64,000 nucleotides of DNA from Opisthorchis felineus (GCA_004794785.1 SJOL01003794.1:76102-140101); one strand, 5' to 3'; counted from the stretch's first letter, positions 38,464 to 49,430 are shown. Numbers and translations are program-made. The notes: generated by a model not told the origin, from the letters alone.

Positions 38464-38645
38464 AGCCCGAGGTGGCTCAGTGGATTAAATCGCGAATTAA
38501 CTAACCGGAATGTCCCTGGTTCAAACCAAACTGCTGAAACTCGGCTGCCACCGTCTAGGATTCAAGAACTTGGGGAACTCAGCCCTCGCGTTTCCTTCGG
38601 ATGGCATGGAAGCTGGGCACCGAAAGGGTGTTACAGCTGAACGTA
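38464..38645 (+). mobile_element. tRNA-derived SINE, copy 1
   Basis: Starts with a tRNA-like head: box A-like TGGCTCAGTGG (38473-38483) and box B-like GGTTCAAACC (38518-38527), about 45 bases apart as in a pol III internal promoter. The body then runs to 'TTCGGATGGCATGGAAGC', 'GGGCACCGAAAGGGTG' and 'TTACAGCTGA'. The body aligns with 44061-44240 and partly with 41869-41925. It is not a tRNA gene: no acceptor stem can be drawn and the sequence continues well past the tRNA length. Confidence 0.75.
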
Positions 38646-39059
38646 TTTTTTGTTCATCGTTACCAATAAACAAAATAACGCCTCGCTAAACCCAAAAGAT
38701 TCTTTCTACATAGCAGCCTGACAATTACGTACTGTATGTCAAATTGGCAAGCAGACCGTGCTCGCTCTCCGTGCGTACGGTGAATTAGAAGCAATGACTC
38801 TTGAAATATATATTTCACGCCATATTCCCACGCCTGACCACTGCGCCCCGAGGACGTCACAAGACTTTCAGTGTTTGACTGTCGATTTGTTCGGAGCATT
38901 GCCTGTGTCCGGTGGGATCACCGGATCAGCAATGCTGGAGCGCGTCGAATGGTATTCGCCATGTCATTGCCTGTTCCAACTAATCCAACGGCTAGCCTCC
39001 CTGCTTCGGCGACTAAGTCCTTACCTTCCCTAAACTAGGCACCTACGCTGGCCCAGCTA

Positions 39060-40188
39060 GTACTTGGTTTCTAGGATGGCCAACAAAATCCACCCTTTCG
39101 TGTGTTCATTTAGCTTGCTGTCATCCGCTTTTAGATTTTTTTTCCATTGGACACCTTTTTATTTGATGCCTCCTTGCACTCAGAGGACGCTACTGCTCTC
39201 ATCCTGTTCCTTCATCCTTCCTCATTTCCCTTATTCCCAAGCTCCAAACTTCGGCTGTAGTTGCGCTAACGCCCCGTACAACCGTTATTCATTCAATCTG
39301 GCTTGTCCGCGGTCTACGCTGACATGGTCCTCCAACTGAATCGAAATTACCGATGACTCTACACTGGCTTGACTCTATCTGTGTCAATCTCCTCGTTTAA
39401 CCCAGATCAAGCTGCCACGGAAATGGGCATCAGGTGTCCGATTGCGGCAATCTTGACGACCGCTACGGGGCTGTCCACAAACCGAAGTGTTTAAGTGCAA
39501 TGATGGCATGGCACTGCCATACCCAGTCTGGTGGCACTCTCGCAACTACTTTCTTCAGGGTCTTGACCGCAGCCTCTCGCCCAATCGAGCCTGCAATCGC
39601 AACCACAAGCAAAATTTTCACCTGGCCCCAACCGTCCCTTCCTAAACCGTTGAACATATCGTTCGGATTTAACCAACCTAGTTTCCTGCCGCAATTTCGG
39701 TTTTCCTCTTCCACTAGTTCAATTTTATTTACGGTGTTCGATTGGTCCTATGCATTGGCACTTTCTCCCTATCAAAACTATCCTTTACACCTGACTGCCC
39801 TACAACAGTGACACAAGTGAGTCTACTCAGTTTCAATGTAAACCATATTTTTGAGATAAACTTGCCAATTGTCTCCAGATTGAATTCTTCAGTCTCCGTC
39901 TCCATCTTGCATTTTATGACCTTAGCCATTTACTCGATCGCCCAAGGCCACTCATGGCCAGCAACAGTTTTCAGTTTTAGTCCAGGTCAGCAGGCTTCAT
40001 CTTTGAACCTGTCGTACCTCATGCCCATTGTCCTCTTTTTTCGGTTCCCACAACTGTGGTGACTTTTCACGTGATAAGCATGTCCGTTGTGTTGTTACCT
40101 GCCGCGTTCATGTTGTAACAACCCGATCATGCCTCAATCGGCATGTTCCCTACATGTTGGGAAATAAACGTATTATTATTATTATTAC
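39060..40188 (+). mobile_element. LINE 3' region with hairpin and (ATT)n tail, copy 2
   Basis: From about 39420 it aligns with 30140-30700 and onward (landmarks 'CACTGCCATACCCAGT', 'CCTCTCGCCCA', 'CAACCACAAGCAAAATTTTC', 'CTTTACACCTGAC', 'ACAAGTGAGTCT'). It ends with a hairpin CATGCC-TCAATC-GGCATG (40128-40145), then 'GTTGGGAAATAAACG' and an ATT tail (40170-40187). No RT coding is attached, so it is a 5'-truncated insertion. The part before 39420 is pyrimidine-rich and only tentatively included. Confidence 0.65.
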
Positions 40189-40328
40189 ATTGGATAATGC
40201 CCACTGTTTGTGACGTTGCCTCTTTTCCACGCAATCCCCTGTAGCCACAACCCCTCAGTCATGCCTTTATTCTGACTGTAACCTTATGATCATGCCTGAC
40301 GGTATGCCACCCGCCAGTTGGGAGTAAA

Positions 40329-40371
<43 letters not shown>

Positions 40372-40372
40372 A
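40189..40372 (+). mobile_element. LINE 3' end with hairpin and (ATT)n tail, copy 3
   Basis: 'GGATAATGCCCACTG', 'CCTCAGTCATGCC', 'TTATTCTGACTGTAA' and hairpin CATGCC-TGAC-GGTATG (40291-40306, one G-T pair) precede 'AGTTGGGAGTAAACATTATT' and a long uninterrupted ATT tract (40330-40370). It is the closest relative of the 31.1-31.28 kb end. It sits directly after the ATT tail of copy 2, so two 3' ends lie in tandem. Confidence 0.8.
40330..40370. repeat. (ATT)n microsatellite, LINE tail
   Basis: Thirteen to fourteen uninterrupted ATT units forming the tail of the LINE 3' end just upstream. Confidence 0.95.
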
Positions 40373-40560
40373 GAAATAACTTGCCCACGATAGATGAACT
40401 GATCACACTGCATAAGTTGCGCTGGCTTGGCCACGTGCTGCGCATGCCACTCAGCCGACTTCCTTGAAGGATTGTTTTTGCACAACAACACGAAGGGTGG
40501 AAACGAGCGAGGGAAGCGAGGTATGAAACTCACTACCAGCAAACTCAGCTGCGCTGGTCA
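40373..40560 (+). pseudogene. RTE-type LINE C-terminal fragment
   Basis: The + frame reads 'NNLPTIDELITLHKLRWLGH', then 'VLRMPLSRLP' and, after a stop, 'RIVFAQQHEGWKRARE'. This is the family's C-terminal block ('LHRLRWLGHVLRMP..RLPRRA....GWKK..GGQ'). It begins exactly at the end of the ATT tract. Confidence 0.75.
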
Positions 40561-40879
40561 TTGACGTCTCCCTGGATTGTGACCCCGATACGAGACACAT
40601 CAAGGGTTAGCGACATTTTCAGGCATGGCTCAGTCGCCCCTTCAGTGGCGCTCGTTCATCCAAGCTGTTGCCTTCAATGCATACCTCCCCTCCCAATCTA
40701 TCCAATGAGAAGTCTGATAATCTGTACTTGCGCGCCAATCATATAAGCTACCGCCTCAAATGCGCAGCTACCTCCTCCACCTTCCCAAATCATCAGTGAA
40801 CGAAACTGTGGCAGTTATAACCACCATACGAAAAGTACCCGGTTCTTACGGCTGATAATGATGATGATGACACACTGCG

Positions 40880-41835
40880 AGCACCTTTTTTGGAAGTTGG
40901 TACCACTATCGACCCAACCCGGTTGGTTGGGATCGTCTCTTTCCCCCAGATAAAGGCGAATAAGTTTGACGAGCGTTGATCGAGAATTTTACGAAGAAAA
41001 AAGCTGATAGGAGTTCGTCAGGACCATCGGCCCGGTGACGCTTGAGGGACAAAAGACATCCACTTGTTTCGGGGGCCGTCGGGTTCCAGTTTCACTGTCT
41101 AGGGCTGCTCTTCGGGAGCGGAATTCGGTTGAGCAACTGCAGGCAGCCAGTTGAATTGCTGTTGAAAGTGTTCAACACAGGATTTCAGGCGCTCTTTCCT
41201 GTAGATAGACGAGCCGCTCTCATGGGTGACTGTTTTGTTCACCTGAGACCTCTTTGGACCTGTTTCTGTATCAGTTGAAATAAGTTTTTGCACGTTCCAT
41301 GATTTGCCCACTTCCTCTATCTCCTCAGCTTTCTAGGTCCACCATAATTCTTGTTTCGCGCAGATGCTGTTTCCACCTGACGTCTGTATTCTACCCTCGA
41401 CCAAGAGGAATACGTGTCCTAGCTTTGAGCAATTTTAAAGTATTGCTCGGGATCAAGTACTTGTATCTGGTTGAGTGCGCCATTCCACAGCCGAACACCC
41501 AGCATCTTGCGGGGTTACGGACAGTACCTTTCAGCGGGAGTGAACATCAGAAGACGTGTTATCCGAAAGGGACTTCAGTAGGTGGTTGTAGTAGTTTTGT
41601 TTCACATCAGGGTTCGAGTGCTTCTAAATTGCCAGGCGAGATGTGCGCATCTAATGCTCCCTTGAAAAGTGCATCGGGAAGCAGCAGCGAGCAAGCGAGC
41701 AAGCGCGTGATCCGAGTTCACATGAGTGTTCAAGAACAAGCCACAATCAGCATTTGGCCCACGCCACCCATAGCAAATGGCGATGTGATTTATCTTTGTT
41801 GGAGTTTGGTTCGCACGTGAAAGGCACCCAAGCGC
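40880..41835 (-). mobile_element. RTE-type LINE fragment, endonuclease end to RT start
   Basis: Read on -, the block from 41835 down gives 'KINHIAICYGWRGPNADCGL' and 'NTHVNSDHALARLL', the C-terminal half of the AP endonuclease ('QIDHIAVSYRWR...SDHALVR'). The His of the SDH motif is retained. Then 41311-41099 gives 'SSIYRKERLKSCVEHFQQQF' and 'NWLPAVAQPNSAPEEQP' (linker). 41095-40880 gives 'LFAFIWGKETIPTNRVGSIV' and 'VPTSKKGARSV' (the 'LF..IWE.E.VP..W..S.IVPIFKKGAR' RT entry). Frameshifted, with no catalytic RT blocks. Confidence 0.72.
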
Positions 41836-41867
41836 TTCAGAAATTAGTACTGCGCAAAACAGTCTGT

Positions 41868-41928
41868 GTTCGGATGGCATGGCCGCTAGACACCGAAGGG
41901 GTGTGTCAGATAACGGCCATTAACATTA
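41868..41928 (+). mobile_element. SINE 3' fragment, copy 3
   Basis: 'TTCGGATGGCATGGCCGC', 'TAGACACCGAAGGGGTG' and 'TGTCAGATAACGG' align with the 3' body of the two longer SINE copies. The tRNA-like head is absent, so it is 5'-truncated. Confidence 0.6.
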
Positions 41929-42099
41929 ATTATTATTGTTTGCCAGACTAAGATCTCAACGCTTATTTGGTTTAGGCGGGAGGCTCAACTGAATTCAGGT
42001 GACTCTCTTGTTCATGATGGTCTTTTTCAAGTGAATGTTCTACACAAGGCCAACTCATGTTTCGGTTGGTGTGACATTCAAGACACCGCAACATCTTGT

Positions 42100-42440
42100 C
42101 TGGACGTAACACACTTCTCATAAAGTTGTTGAGAAATCTTCGGCGGCTCACAACCGGTTCCGTCCTTCTTGGGGCTCATCAACTAAATGAGGTCCCCGAG
42201 TTTATATTCTATTCCATGTCCCACTTGAACCCAAATCGGACGCCATGCCCGAAGTGCCCTCATTTGCACGAGTTTCACTTTTACCGGAGCTCATCTGCGG
42301 TACACATTCCGGGCCGTGCCACGACTTCTACGGAGACAGGAGGAGGACTGTTCAGACACGAGCGATATAGATGTAAACTTTGCAAATCCCGAAGCCGCTC
42401 ACAAATTCTTTAGTAGAGTGTGATCTGTTCAAGGACTGCT
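42100..42440 (+). other. Unassigned 105-codon frame upstream of RTE copy
   Basis: A frame at 42096-42413 contains 'CPKCPHLHEFHF' and ends with a K/S/R-rich tail. I do not recognise it. Its place just 5' of RTE endonuclease sequence on the same strand suggests it could be the decayed start of that element; no motif confirms this. Confidence 0.3.
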
Positions 42441-44410
42441 TACATAGAGAGTTGACTGAACTATGCAGGTGCAGGCCTGAATATGGCACGACGGTAGTTC
42501 GTTTATCTTTTGGCCCTCCTTCAGTTTCTTCACAGGACGGATTGTTGCCTGACTGGATGCCAACTGGTAGTCGCCTCTGCGCGGCCCGCCTGGCAACGTC
42601 CGTGAAGGAGTCCCAGAAGCAGGAAGTTGACCGTTGTCTTTTTGTTGTACCTGCTTACCCCCCAACCGACTGTAGCTCCGACACCATCAAGGACGTTTTA
42701 TAATGCTTTGAATGTCCTGTTATAGCGGGCAAAAAATCCAGATATCGCATTGGTTGCCGGAGACCCGAATGCTTGATTGAGCGCGTGTGCGACTCATTTG
42801 GGTGATCAACTTGGATTAACTCGATATGTACAAACAACAGCAAACGGCCTCGTTGGCTATGTGCTAACTGTAGGCTGTTTTTATTCGGTACTGACTTCCA
42901 AGACGACCGAAGCAGCCTGATCACATGGCTTCCAACGGCGTGCCAGCCGCAGACTTAAATTAATCACACTACCATCAGCTATCCATGGCAGGTCAATAAC
43001 AAACTGGCGCTTGTTTTGGGACACTTGGTTGGATTTTAACTATGCGCTTGTCCAAGGTTGCTTTTTCCTTCACTTTCTAGGGCAGCGTAAGGAGCAGACA
43101 AGTTGCCTATTAACTGAGAGGCTGGCAGATTCTGAAATTAAACGAACTAATCACAACTGTCTTCTGGACTCTCCAAACTGCTGCGTCGTCTGATGTCAAT
43201 TCGTAATGGCACCAGATCGCCACATCTTTGCACAGTTCCGGGAGTTTTGCCTGTAGCGCGGCGCTACAAGGCCCTCTGATACACGAAATATCAGACAAAA
43301 GTGGCGCCGCTTCACTTTTGCAGAAATGCTTCCCCCGGCCTCTAACATAATTCAGCGCGACGGATTATCAAACGTCGAGTGAGACCCGGCGTGCACTCCG
43401 ACCATGAATCCTAGTGGACATGGAGGCTAACGAAATAAAAGAGGCCCAGAGGGCCGGGACTGCCCGAATGCTATTTCGGTTGATCCACACGAGAGAAGCT
43501 CGGAAACTGCCTGTGAGCGAAATTATCAAGGACCAAAGTGGTGACCATCTTTAGTGCTCGACCGCTGGGCCAAGCACTTGGATAACAATTCTCGTGGCAA
43601 CCTACCACCGCTCATTTGGATCCTGGAACCGCAATAAAACCATGGGTGGTGAACTTGGAACCTTTTACAGCCTCGGAGCTCTGTGACCGTAATGTACTCT
43701 CAAGTGCCACCGAGCTCCTGGACCGGATGTCCTCCGACCCACATTGTCCAAGAATGGGAATTAAGTCCACAGTCACCGCTTGTGCGATCTATTTGCCTCC
43801 ATCTGGGAAAAAATGATTGTCTCAGACAACTAGGGATACTCGGTGATAGTGCTCATTTTTAAAAAATAGCGCCTAATGGGTGCGTCAATTACAAGGGGTT
43901 GAGCCCAAAAGCAGTCGTAACGAAAATCTTGTCGTCACTTGTCCTCCGTCGCCTTATGGTGGCCCGTGAAACATTGATTCGAGGGCACCGAGCGGGATTC
44001 CGATCTAGTAATGGTTGTGTTGACCAAATCCTCACACTTCTTCAGGTGCCAGAAGGTTTAGGCGAGATGGCCTAGTGGTTAGAGCACGAATTTACTGCCC
44101 GGAAGGTCCGTGGTTCAAAACCGACCTCTGCCTCTCGACTTCCCCTGTCTAGGCTTGGGCAGCCTGGCAGTCTCCCATCCCTTCTGGTTGCATGGCCGTT
44201 AGGTACATAAAAAGTGCTGCAGCTGAGCCAGCTAGAACACTTCACTACGTCAAATTGGCGCAGAGTTATGGTATCCCCAGATTTTCAAGACACATTCGAC
44301 TCCTTTGACCGGTCTGTTCCTAAAAGTCTTGCTCAGCAAGGAGTACTCCAACATAATATTTAGTATTCTCAGACTTCCAGATGTGAGAGTATATCAGGCA
44401 CTTTATCCTC
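42440..44410 (+). mobile_element. RTE-type LINE copy (endonuclease + RT), interrupted by a SINE
   Basis: Ordered endonuclease and RT blocks on +. 'DWMPTGSRLCAARL' and 'DRCLFVVPAYPPTDCSSDTI' (42555-42690) are followed by 'ALVAGDPNA' (about 42750, the 'VVAGDMNAQ' block), 'HLGDQLGL', and 'FWDTWLDFNYALVQGCFFLH' (43010-43070; the catalytic 'DSDHALVR' is now 'DFNYALVQ', so the His is lost). Next come 'ARMLFRLIHTREARKLPVSE' (43465-43525), 'WVVNLEPFTASELCD', and 'VTKILSSLVLRRLMVARETL' with 'GHRAGFRSSNGCVDQILTLL' (43918-44050; the 'REEQAGFRPGRGCVDQIFTLRQ' signature). The SINE at 44060-44270 then interrupts, after which 'MVSPDFQDTFDSFDRSVP' (44268-44322) continues motif A ('FLDI.AAFDSVDRSV'). The copy is a pseudogene with many stops. 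Confidence 0.82.
44060..44265 (+). mobile_element. tRNA-derived SINE, copy 2, nested in RTE
   Basis: tRNA-like head with box A-like TGGCCTAGTGG (44068-44078) and box B-like GGTTCAAAACC (44112-44122). The body runs through 'CTGTCTAGGCTTGGGC' and 'GGTTGCATGGCCGTTAGG' to 'AAAGTGCTGCAGCTGA', matching copy 1. It splits the RTE reading between 'VDQILTLLQVPEG' and 'MVSPDFQDTFDSF', so it inserted after that RTE copy. I could not identify an exact target-site duplication. Confidence 0.8.
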
Positions 44411-44414
44411 AATA

Positions 44415-45010
44415 GTCTACCTTAAGGGCACAAGGCTTCTCAATAAGTCCCTACTGCTATCTTTTTTCCCCACTCTTCACTAAGGCCCTAGTCGCTTTAT
44501 GGCAGTTAAGCATCAATATGTTTTACTAGTAATGCTGCTAGTGATGTTGATAGTGATGATATCAAGAGTTCACTAAAAGCTCCCGTACACGAAGCGGTGT
44601 CCGAAAAATTTCCCTTTCTCTCTATTCCTATTCACTTTCGTGATCGACGAGATACTGAGTCCAACGTTTCCAGAAGATCTTCTTACTCCTGGCGTCCACA
44701 TAGCTTCCGACGAAAACTTGTCAATCCGCAATGTGCAGACAGCATTGTTGTTGTGTCCGGAGAGAAGACACAGGTGTTTTTGGATGAACTGAACAGATTG
44801 TTCCAGTTCTTCGTACTCTGCACCCACAAACTGCATGGCCATGCCTTTGAACATAGAAACACAAGATTCGTCAATTACAATCCAAGGAGAGGTAGCTGAA
44901 TTTGTGGGGCGCTTTACATAAATCGGGAGTTGTACTAGTTCCGGTCGTAGTGTGACATGAGGTTAATTTCTGCATCTTTAATACTCAGGTCAAGTCTGCT
45001 AATCTGCTAC
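44415..45010. other. No recognisable gene
   Basis: The two opposing frames of 93-100 codons at 44573-44899 are unassigned. No splice-consistent exon or repeat match seen. Confidence 0.35.
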
Positions 45011-45019
45011 ACCTATGGC

Positions 45020-45210
45020 GGAAAAGCGGCAGTTACCGACTCATCTAAGTTTACTGGCTAGCGTTTTCGTACTTCGTTGCCAGGTGATATACTATCCGCC
45101 TCTCGGCTGCTTCCTGTTGGGTGGAATTCCACACGGATCCTGCCTTGCCGCTCGCAGCCAGGTGCTGCTACGGCCTAGAGGCCTATTCCGCGCAAAATTG
45201 GCCAAAAGTT
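45020..45210 (+). repeat. Dispersed repeat fragment (inverted partner at 58.2 kb)
   Basis: 'AGTTTACTGGCTAGCGTTTT', 'TTCGTTGCCAGG' and 'ATACTATCCGCC' align with the reverse complement of about 58195-58290 ('GTTTACTGGTTAGTGTTCTC', 'TTCGTTGCCAGG', 'AAACTATCAGCC'). The conceptual translations also agree ('LSLLASVFVLRCQ' and 'MSLLVSVLMVRCQ'), which may be chance from DNA identity. The family is unknown. Confidence 0.55.
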
Positions 45211-45480
45211 CGGGACGCTTGCCGTTTCGGCATCAAGCCGAGGACTGATTGGTCGAAAATCCGGACCCAACAGCCAATCATGACCCAGTATTGGCCAAAT
45301 GCCGGTTGCCAGTGCTGCATTCAGAAGGCGTCACAATTCCCAGGAAGATGTCGCGGCTTACGCTATATATATGAAGCGCTGTACAAGTGTTCTTGACTTC
45401 GTTTTGGGCGTTAATATACATTGTGCACCTTTGGTGGTTGTTTTGACGTGAACGATAGATTGGGAGGCTCAGACCGGGAA

Positions 45481-46044
45481 CTAAGCTGAGGAAAATCGGT
45501 TACCACACTTCCTCTCAGCATAGAGCTGGAAGAGAGGAGCTCTGCGAGGCAGACGGCCTTCAGGCGTGCAGAGCGCATGTCCTAACCAGCGTAAACTACG
45601 AAGTGTGAGTAATTCATCTATCGCGGGAGAGTTCCTTCTTCCTAACATCTGGCGTACCTCAGCTTTGCTACTCCGATGTTCCCACCAGACCAGGCGAATG
45701 CTTTGGAGGCACTGATGGTTGAACACTGACATGCCCCGTCTGTGCTTTGCGCGTAGGGACCACGTTTCTGATCCATAAATCAGTATGGACCGCACGGCTG
45801 ATGCTATTACCACAACCTCACGAGGGATTTCTCGTTTCCTGTCGTACAAACTGTACCCATGCAGTAAGTACATCATCTTCGAATATATAGTTATACATCG
45901 TCGCTGTGCGGCGCTTTTGCTATCACGGATTTGTGTCGACAATACTGGCATAAGGTGCATGTAGAAACCGTGTAAGCCGCCGGAGATTACATGAGAAAAA
46001 ACGTGACGCCTCAGGCAAAGACGGAGTGCAACTGGAACGAACAC
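45481..46044 (-). pseudogene. RTE-type LINE C-terminus, open frame
   Basis: A 187-codon frame on - carries 'SAVRSILIYGSETWSLRAKH', 'MSVFNHQCLQSIRLVWWEHR', 'SSKAEVRQMLGRRNSP' and 'LRSLRWLGHALCTPEGRLPR', the complete C-terminal region after the RT of the local RTE family. It is unusually free of stops but has no RT catalytic blocks. It abuts the putative left end of the CACTA element at 46.06 kb. Confidence 0.82.
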
Positions 46045-46061
46045 TTAAAAACCCCTAGCAG

Positions 46062-46880
46062 CACAAGTCGGTTATTAGTCGGTTATACGCCGGTTAAAGT
46101 CGGTTATTTAACGGTTAATTAACGGTGTAGCTCTCGCCCAATCATCATGAAGTTTTGTTGCCACACTTATTCACATAAGTGTTCCTTATCATATAAAGTG
46201 TTGGCATAAAACAAAAATGAATTCGTCCAATTGATCTTCAGAAACCCGTTCTGACATTTTTTGTTTATCTGCATTAGTGTTTAAGTAAATAGCCGTAGCC
46301 GCCATTTATATTTGTACACCAAATATATTTTTTTATCCTTGTTTCCCGTTCTCTAAGTGCTCTGCGTAAACGGTCAATGACGACAACGGATCGACAGGGT
46401 TATTGAACCATCTCCATAAGCGGCCAGAAGGTCGATGTGCAGCACCATGTAAAAAGTCCGTTACCAGGTCTTATTTCCTGCAACGGGTGAGACTAGTTGC
46501 ACGCTTAATCGTGTGGTTACCAGTATAGGTCGTAACTTTAGAGTCATGTTGCGGTTTTTAGCCGTAAACCGTTCTTCACGATTATTTAACCGTACAACTA
46601 GGTTTAACAATAGCGGAGTACAGTAATATGATGGTTAGTTCACCATTAATTAACGTCGAAATGCGGTCTAATGCCGGTCATGTAACCGTCCAATAACCCG
46701 AAAACACGGTTATTTAACCACCTAATAACACGGAATCACGGTTATTTGACGGCAATTTAACCGCTAAATAACCGGAAAACTCGGTTATCAAAAGGTTATT
46801 CAAACGTCCAAAAACCAGCAAACTCGCCTATTGGATAGTTATGATGGTATAAATAACCACATGTTAACCATAAGAGGTGG
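46062..46880. repeat. CACTA subterminal repeat region (CGGTTAT motif)
   Basis: The first 65 bases hold five copies of CGGTTA (46069-46125). 46680-46800 holds a second cluster: ACGGTTATTTAACC, ACGGTTATTTGACGG, CCGCTAAATAACCGG and CTCGGTTATC. The motif appears in both orientations, sometimes as a palindrome (GGTTATTTAACC). CACTA transposases bind short repeated motifs of this sort near each end. That these are binding sites is inference from position and repetition. Confidence 0.65.
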
Positions 46881-47255
46881 TTATTGGACGCCCAAAAAAA
46901 CACTGGACAACGTCGGCCAAAAATGGCTAAATTTTGCAACTTTATTACCACTGACTGCCGTCATGTATACAATCCTAACACAGTAATTTTTGCATAAATG
47001 CCTTCTAAAATTCAGGAAAACAGAATGAATGGGATATTGGATCCCTATGTAAAAAGTCATCTTTGAAACCGTTTTGCTTTAATGCACGGTCGATTAAACA
47101 TATCGTTTATTGCGCTAAGTCCGGTTCTCGAAAGCTGAGTCATTCTCCGCTCGCTCGTTGCTGTATTTGGTCGAATTTTTGGACCGTCGTCAATAAGTGT
47201 AACCGAAATGTACCGCAGTCAGGTAACGGTTTCTGATTAATTAAATCATTCTTAG

Positions 47256-49136
47256 AATTATGGACGCAGTGCAGCTGAGAGGCAAAGGCGCTATCGTTTC
47301 AGAAAGCGTGAACTTTCTTCTCGAGTCTGTTTACTGTGTGAACGCGGCAATATGTGGGAGCACCGATACGGGTGTAATATTTCGGGAACTACAGGAAGTA
47401 TAAGCTCTCCTCCAACGCAGTATGGTAAATTAAAATCAATAGTGGGTTGACAATATGCTCGCACTCTTGAAACATTTTAGATGTTACTGCACTTTCCACA
47501 GCAATGGAACCTACGCTGTCGGCCGCAGATCTGGCCTCAGAGAACCCCAACCCAACACCACGTAGGTAGTAATTTGGAGGGTATCTAGCTATATATCTCC
47601 TTTTAAGGCGCAGTAATTCCGTTCTGGGAGCAACATTACCAAACACCTCGTACACTTTCTATCGTGGAGGACATGCGCTATGCCCTGGCGCATCTGCCGG
47701 TGTCCCTCAAGTACAAGCGTATGTTGCTGTTCGTTCTGCGTCGGCACCATCCTGATTTGCCGAAGGACCCAAGAACTCTGCTGTGCACACCAAGAATGAC
47801 GACATCTAAAGATATTGCCGGAGGTGTTTACGTCCACGTTGGATTGCAAAAGGGTTTGCGCAAAGCCTGGTTGACAGCTAACATGCGTGGTGAGTTAAGA
47901 CGGCTCAACGTTGTGCTTAACATCGATGGCGTCAGTTTACACGGGTCGTCGCGGAAACAGATTTGGCCAATTCTCGCAACTGCATCGGAATTAGCGGGAA
48001 CGAGGCCATTCGTAGTTGGTGTCTTTTGGGGTGTTTCGAAACCGCTGGACGTCGAAGCTTATCTGCAAGACACGATAAGTGAACTGCAGTTGGTTTTGGA
48101 TAGTGGTTTTACCCCTCCAAATGATGTACAATGTGTGCCTGTTCATCTGTCACGTATCGTTTGCGACAAACCAGCCAGGTCGTTCGTCAAGCAAATCAAA
48201 GGGCACGCCGGTTATTACGGATGTGATAGGTGTGTCGTTCATGGAGTCCGGCTTGAAAGAAGGATGACTTTTCCACAACTGGACGCCCGTTTGAGGACAG
48301 ACGCCGACTTCCGTTCAAGATCCAATGCTGGACACCATATCGGTGTCTCCCCATTTGAGCGGCTACCAATAGACATGATCAAGTCATTCCCCCTTGATTA
48401 CATGCACTTGGTTTGCCTAGGCGTCACAAAGAATTTGCTGGATTTTTGGGTTGGGGGACAAGCGCGTCGTCCTTACAGATTGTCGCAAACGCTTAGGACG
48501 GAAATTAACCGGCGCATTTCATGTGTACACAGTCACACCCCCAGCGAGTTCCAACGTCATTGCCGTCCTCTCGAGGACAGTGGGCTGTGGAAAGCCACGG
48601 AGTTTCGACAGTTTTTACTTTACTTAGGGCCCGTTGTACTTGCGGGTTTGATTGATACCGATGTTTACAGAAATTTTCTCGATTTGTTTATTGCTGTGTA
48701 TTTATTTTCCCACCCAATTTTCCACGTTGATTATGCTGACTTTGCTCAGAGCGTAACCCGCGTATTTGTACAGAACTTTTCCGATATATATGGGCCGCGG
48801 GCTGTCACGTACAACGTACATAGCTTGGGCCATTTGGCGGATGGTGTGAGGGTACATGGACCCTTGGATCGGTTTTCCGCGTTTCCCTTTGAATCATTTT
48901 TAGGTAAACTGAGGAAGGATGTTTCCGGGCCGCGTAATCCTGCCGTTCAAATACAACGACGTATTGCTGAACGGTCAGCATCAGCTTCTGCTGACACGCT
49001 GGACTGTTTGCTGACAGATGACTGCGGGGGAGATGCACCCGTTCCATCCGACGGTTTACTTTTCCGCTCTTTCTTATCTCTTGCCCTGCACGAGACAATG
49101 CAGTTCTTGTTGACAACCACCCGTGTGTTGTTGTAA
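47256..49136 (+). CDS. Tnp2-like CACTA transposase
   Basis: Catalyses excision and integration of the element. Three exons join in one frame across canonical GT-AG introns: 47256-47397, 47481-47561 and 47608-49136 (1752 nt, 583 residues plus stop). The large last exon alone is 500-odd codons. Motifs: 'LPKDPRTLL' near the start, 'VLNIDGVSLHGSSRKQIWPI' (first acidic residue), 'PFVVGVFWGVSKPLDVEAYL', 'KGHAGYYGCDRC' (CxxC), 'FPLDYMHLVCLGVTKNLL' (second acidic residue), 'WKATEFRQFLLYLGPVVL' and 'YNVHSLGHLADGV' leading to 'FSAFPFESFLGKLRK' (candidate Glu). These are the diagnostic blocks of the Tnp2/KDZ-like superfamily. The first visible exon has a basic stretch and a Cys pair (VCLLCE). The true start lies further upstream or is not identified. 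A polyadenylation signal AATAAA occurs at about 49346. No stop or frameshift was found, so the gene may be functional. Confidence 0.9.
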
Positions 49137-49430
49137 GACTTACAGCCCTCCATTTTCACATTAGAAGGTTTGATTTTGTTCGTCCTTTTTTTTACATGTC
49201 CCTTAGAGTCTCCTGATATTCTTATTTTCCGCGCTAGTCGGCTGAATGAACGTGTCTTCATTCAGCCTTTAAGTCGCATTGTAAGCGTTTCGCGCTTCTT
49301 GCTAATGATGAATTTATTTATATCCCACTGTTACCCTCCTTCGAAAAATAAAACCCTTGACCAGCGGTTCTAAACATAGCAAAAATTTGTTGTTGATATG
49401 AGTTTACTCTTTCAACTGTCTCCCTTATAG

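Noticed and set aside
38464..38535. tRNA gene (box A and box B)
   Set aside because: No acceptor or anticodon stem folds, and the homologous sequence continues for another 100 bases in another copy. It is a SINE head.
44060..44125. tRNA gene
   Set aside because: Same reasoning: it is the SINE copy, and it interrupts an RTE reading frame.
45478..46046. RTE C-terminal frame as a complete protein gene
   Set aside because: It begins and ends inside the LINE consensus and lacks all catalytic blocks. It is only an undamaged fragment.
48805..49261. Frames on - of about 100 codons
   Set aside because: Antisense shadows of the transposase exon.
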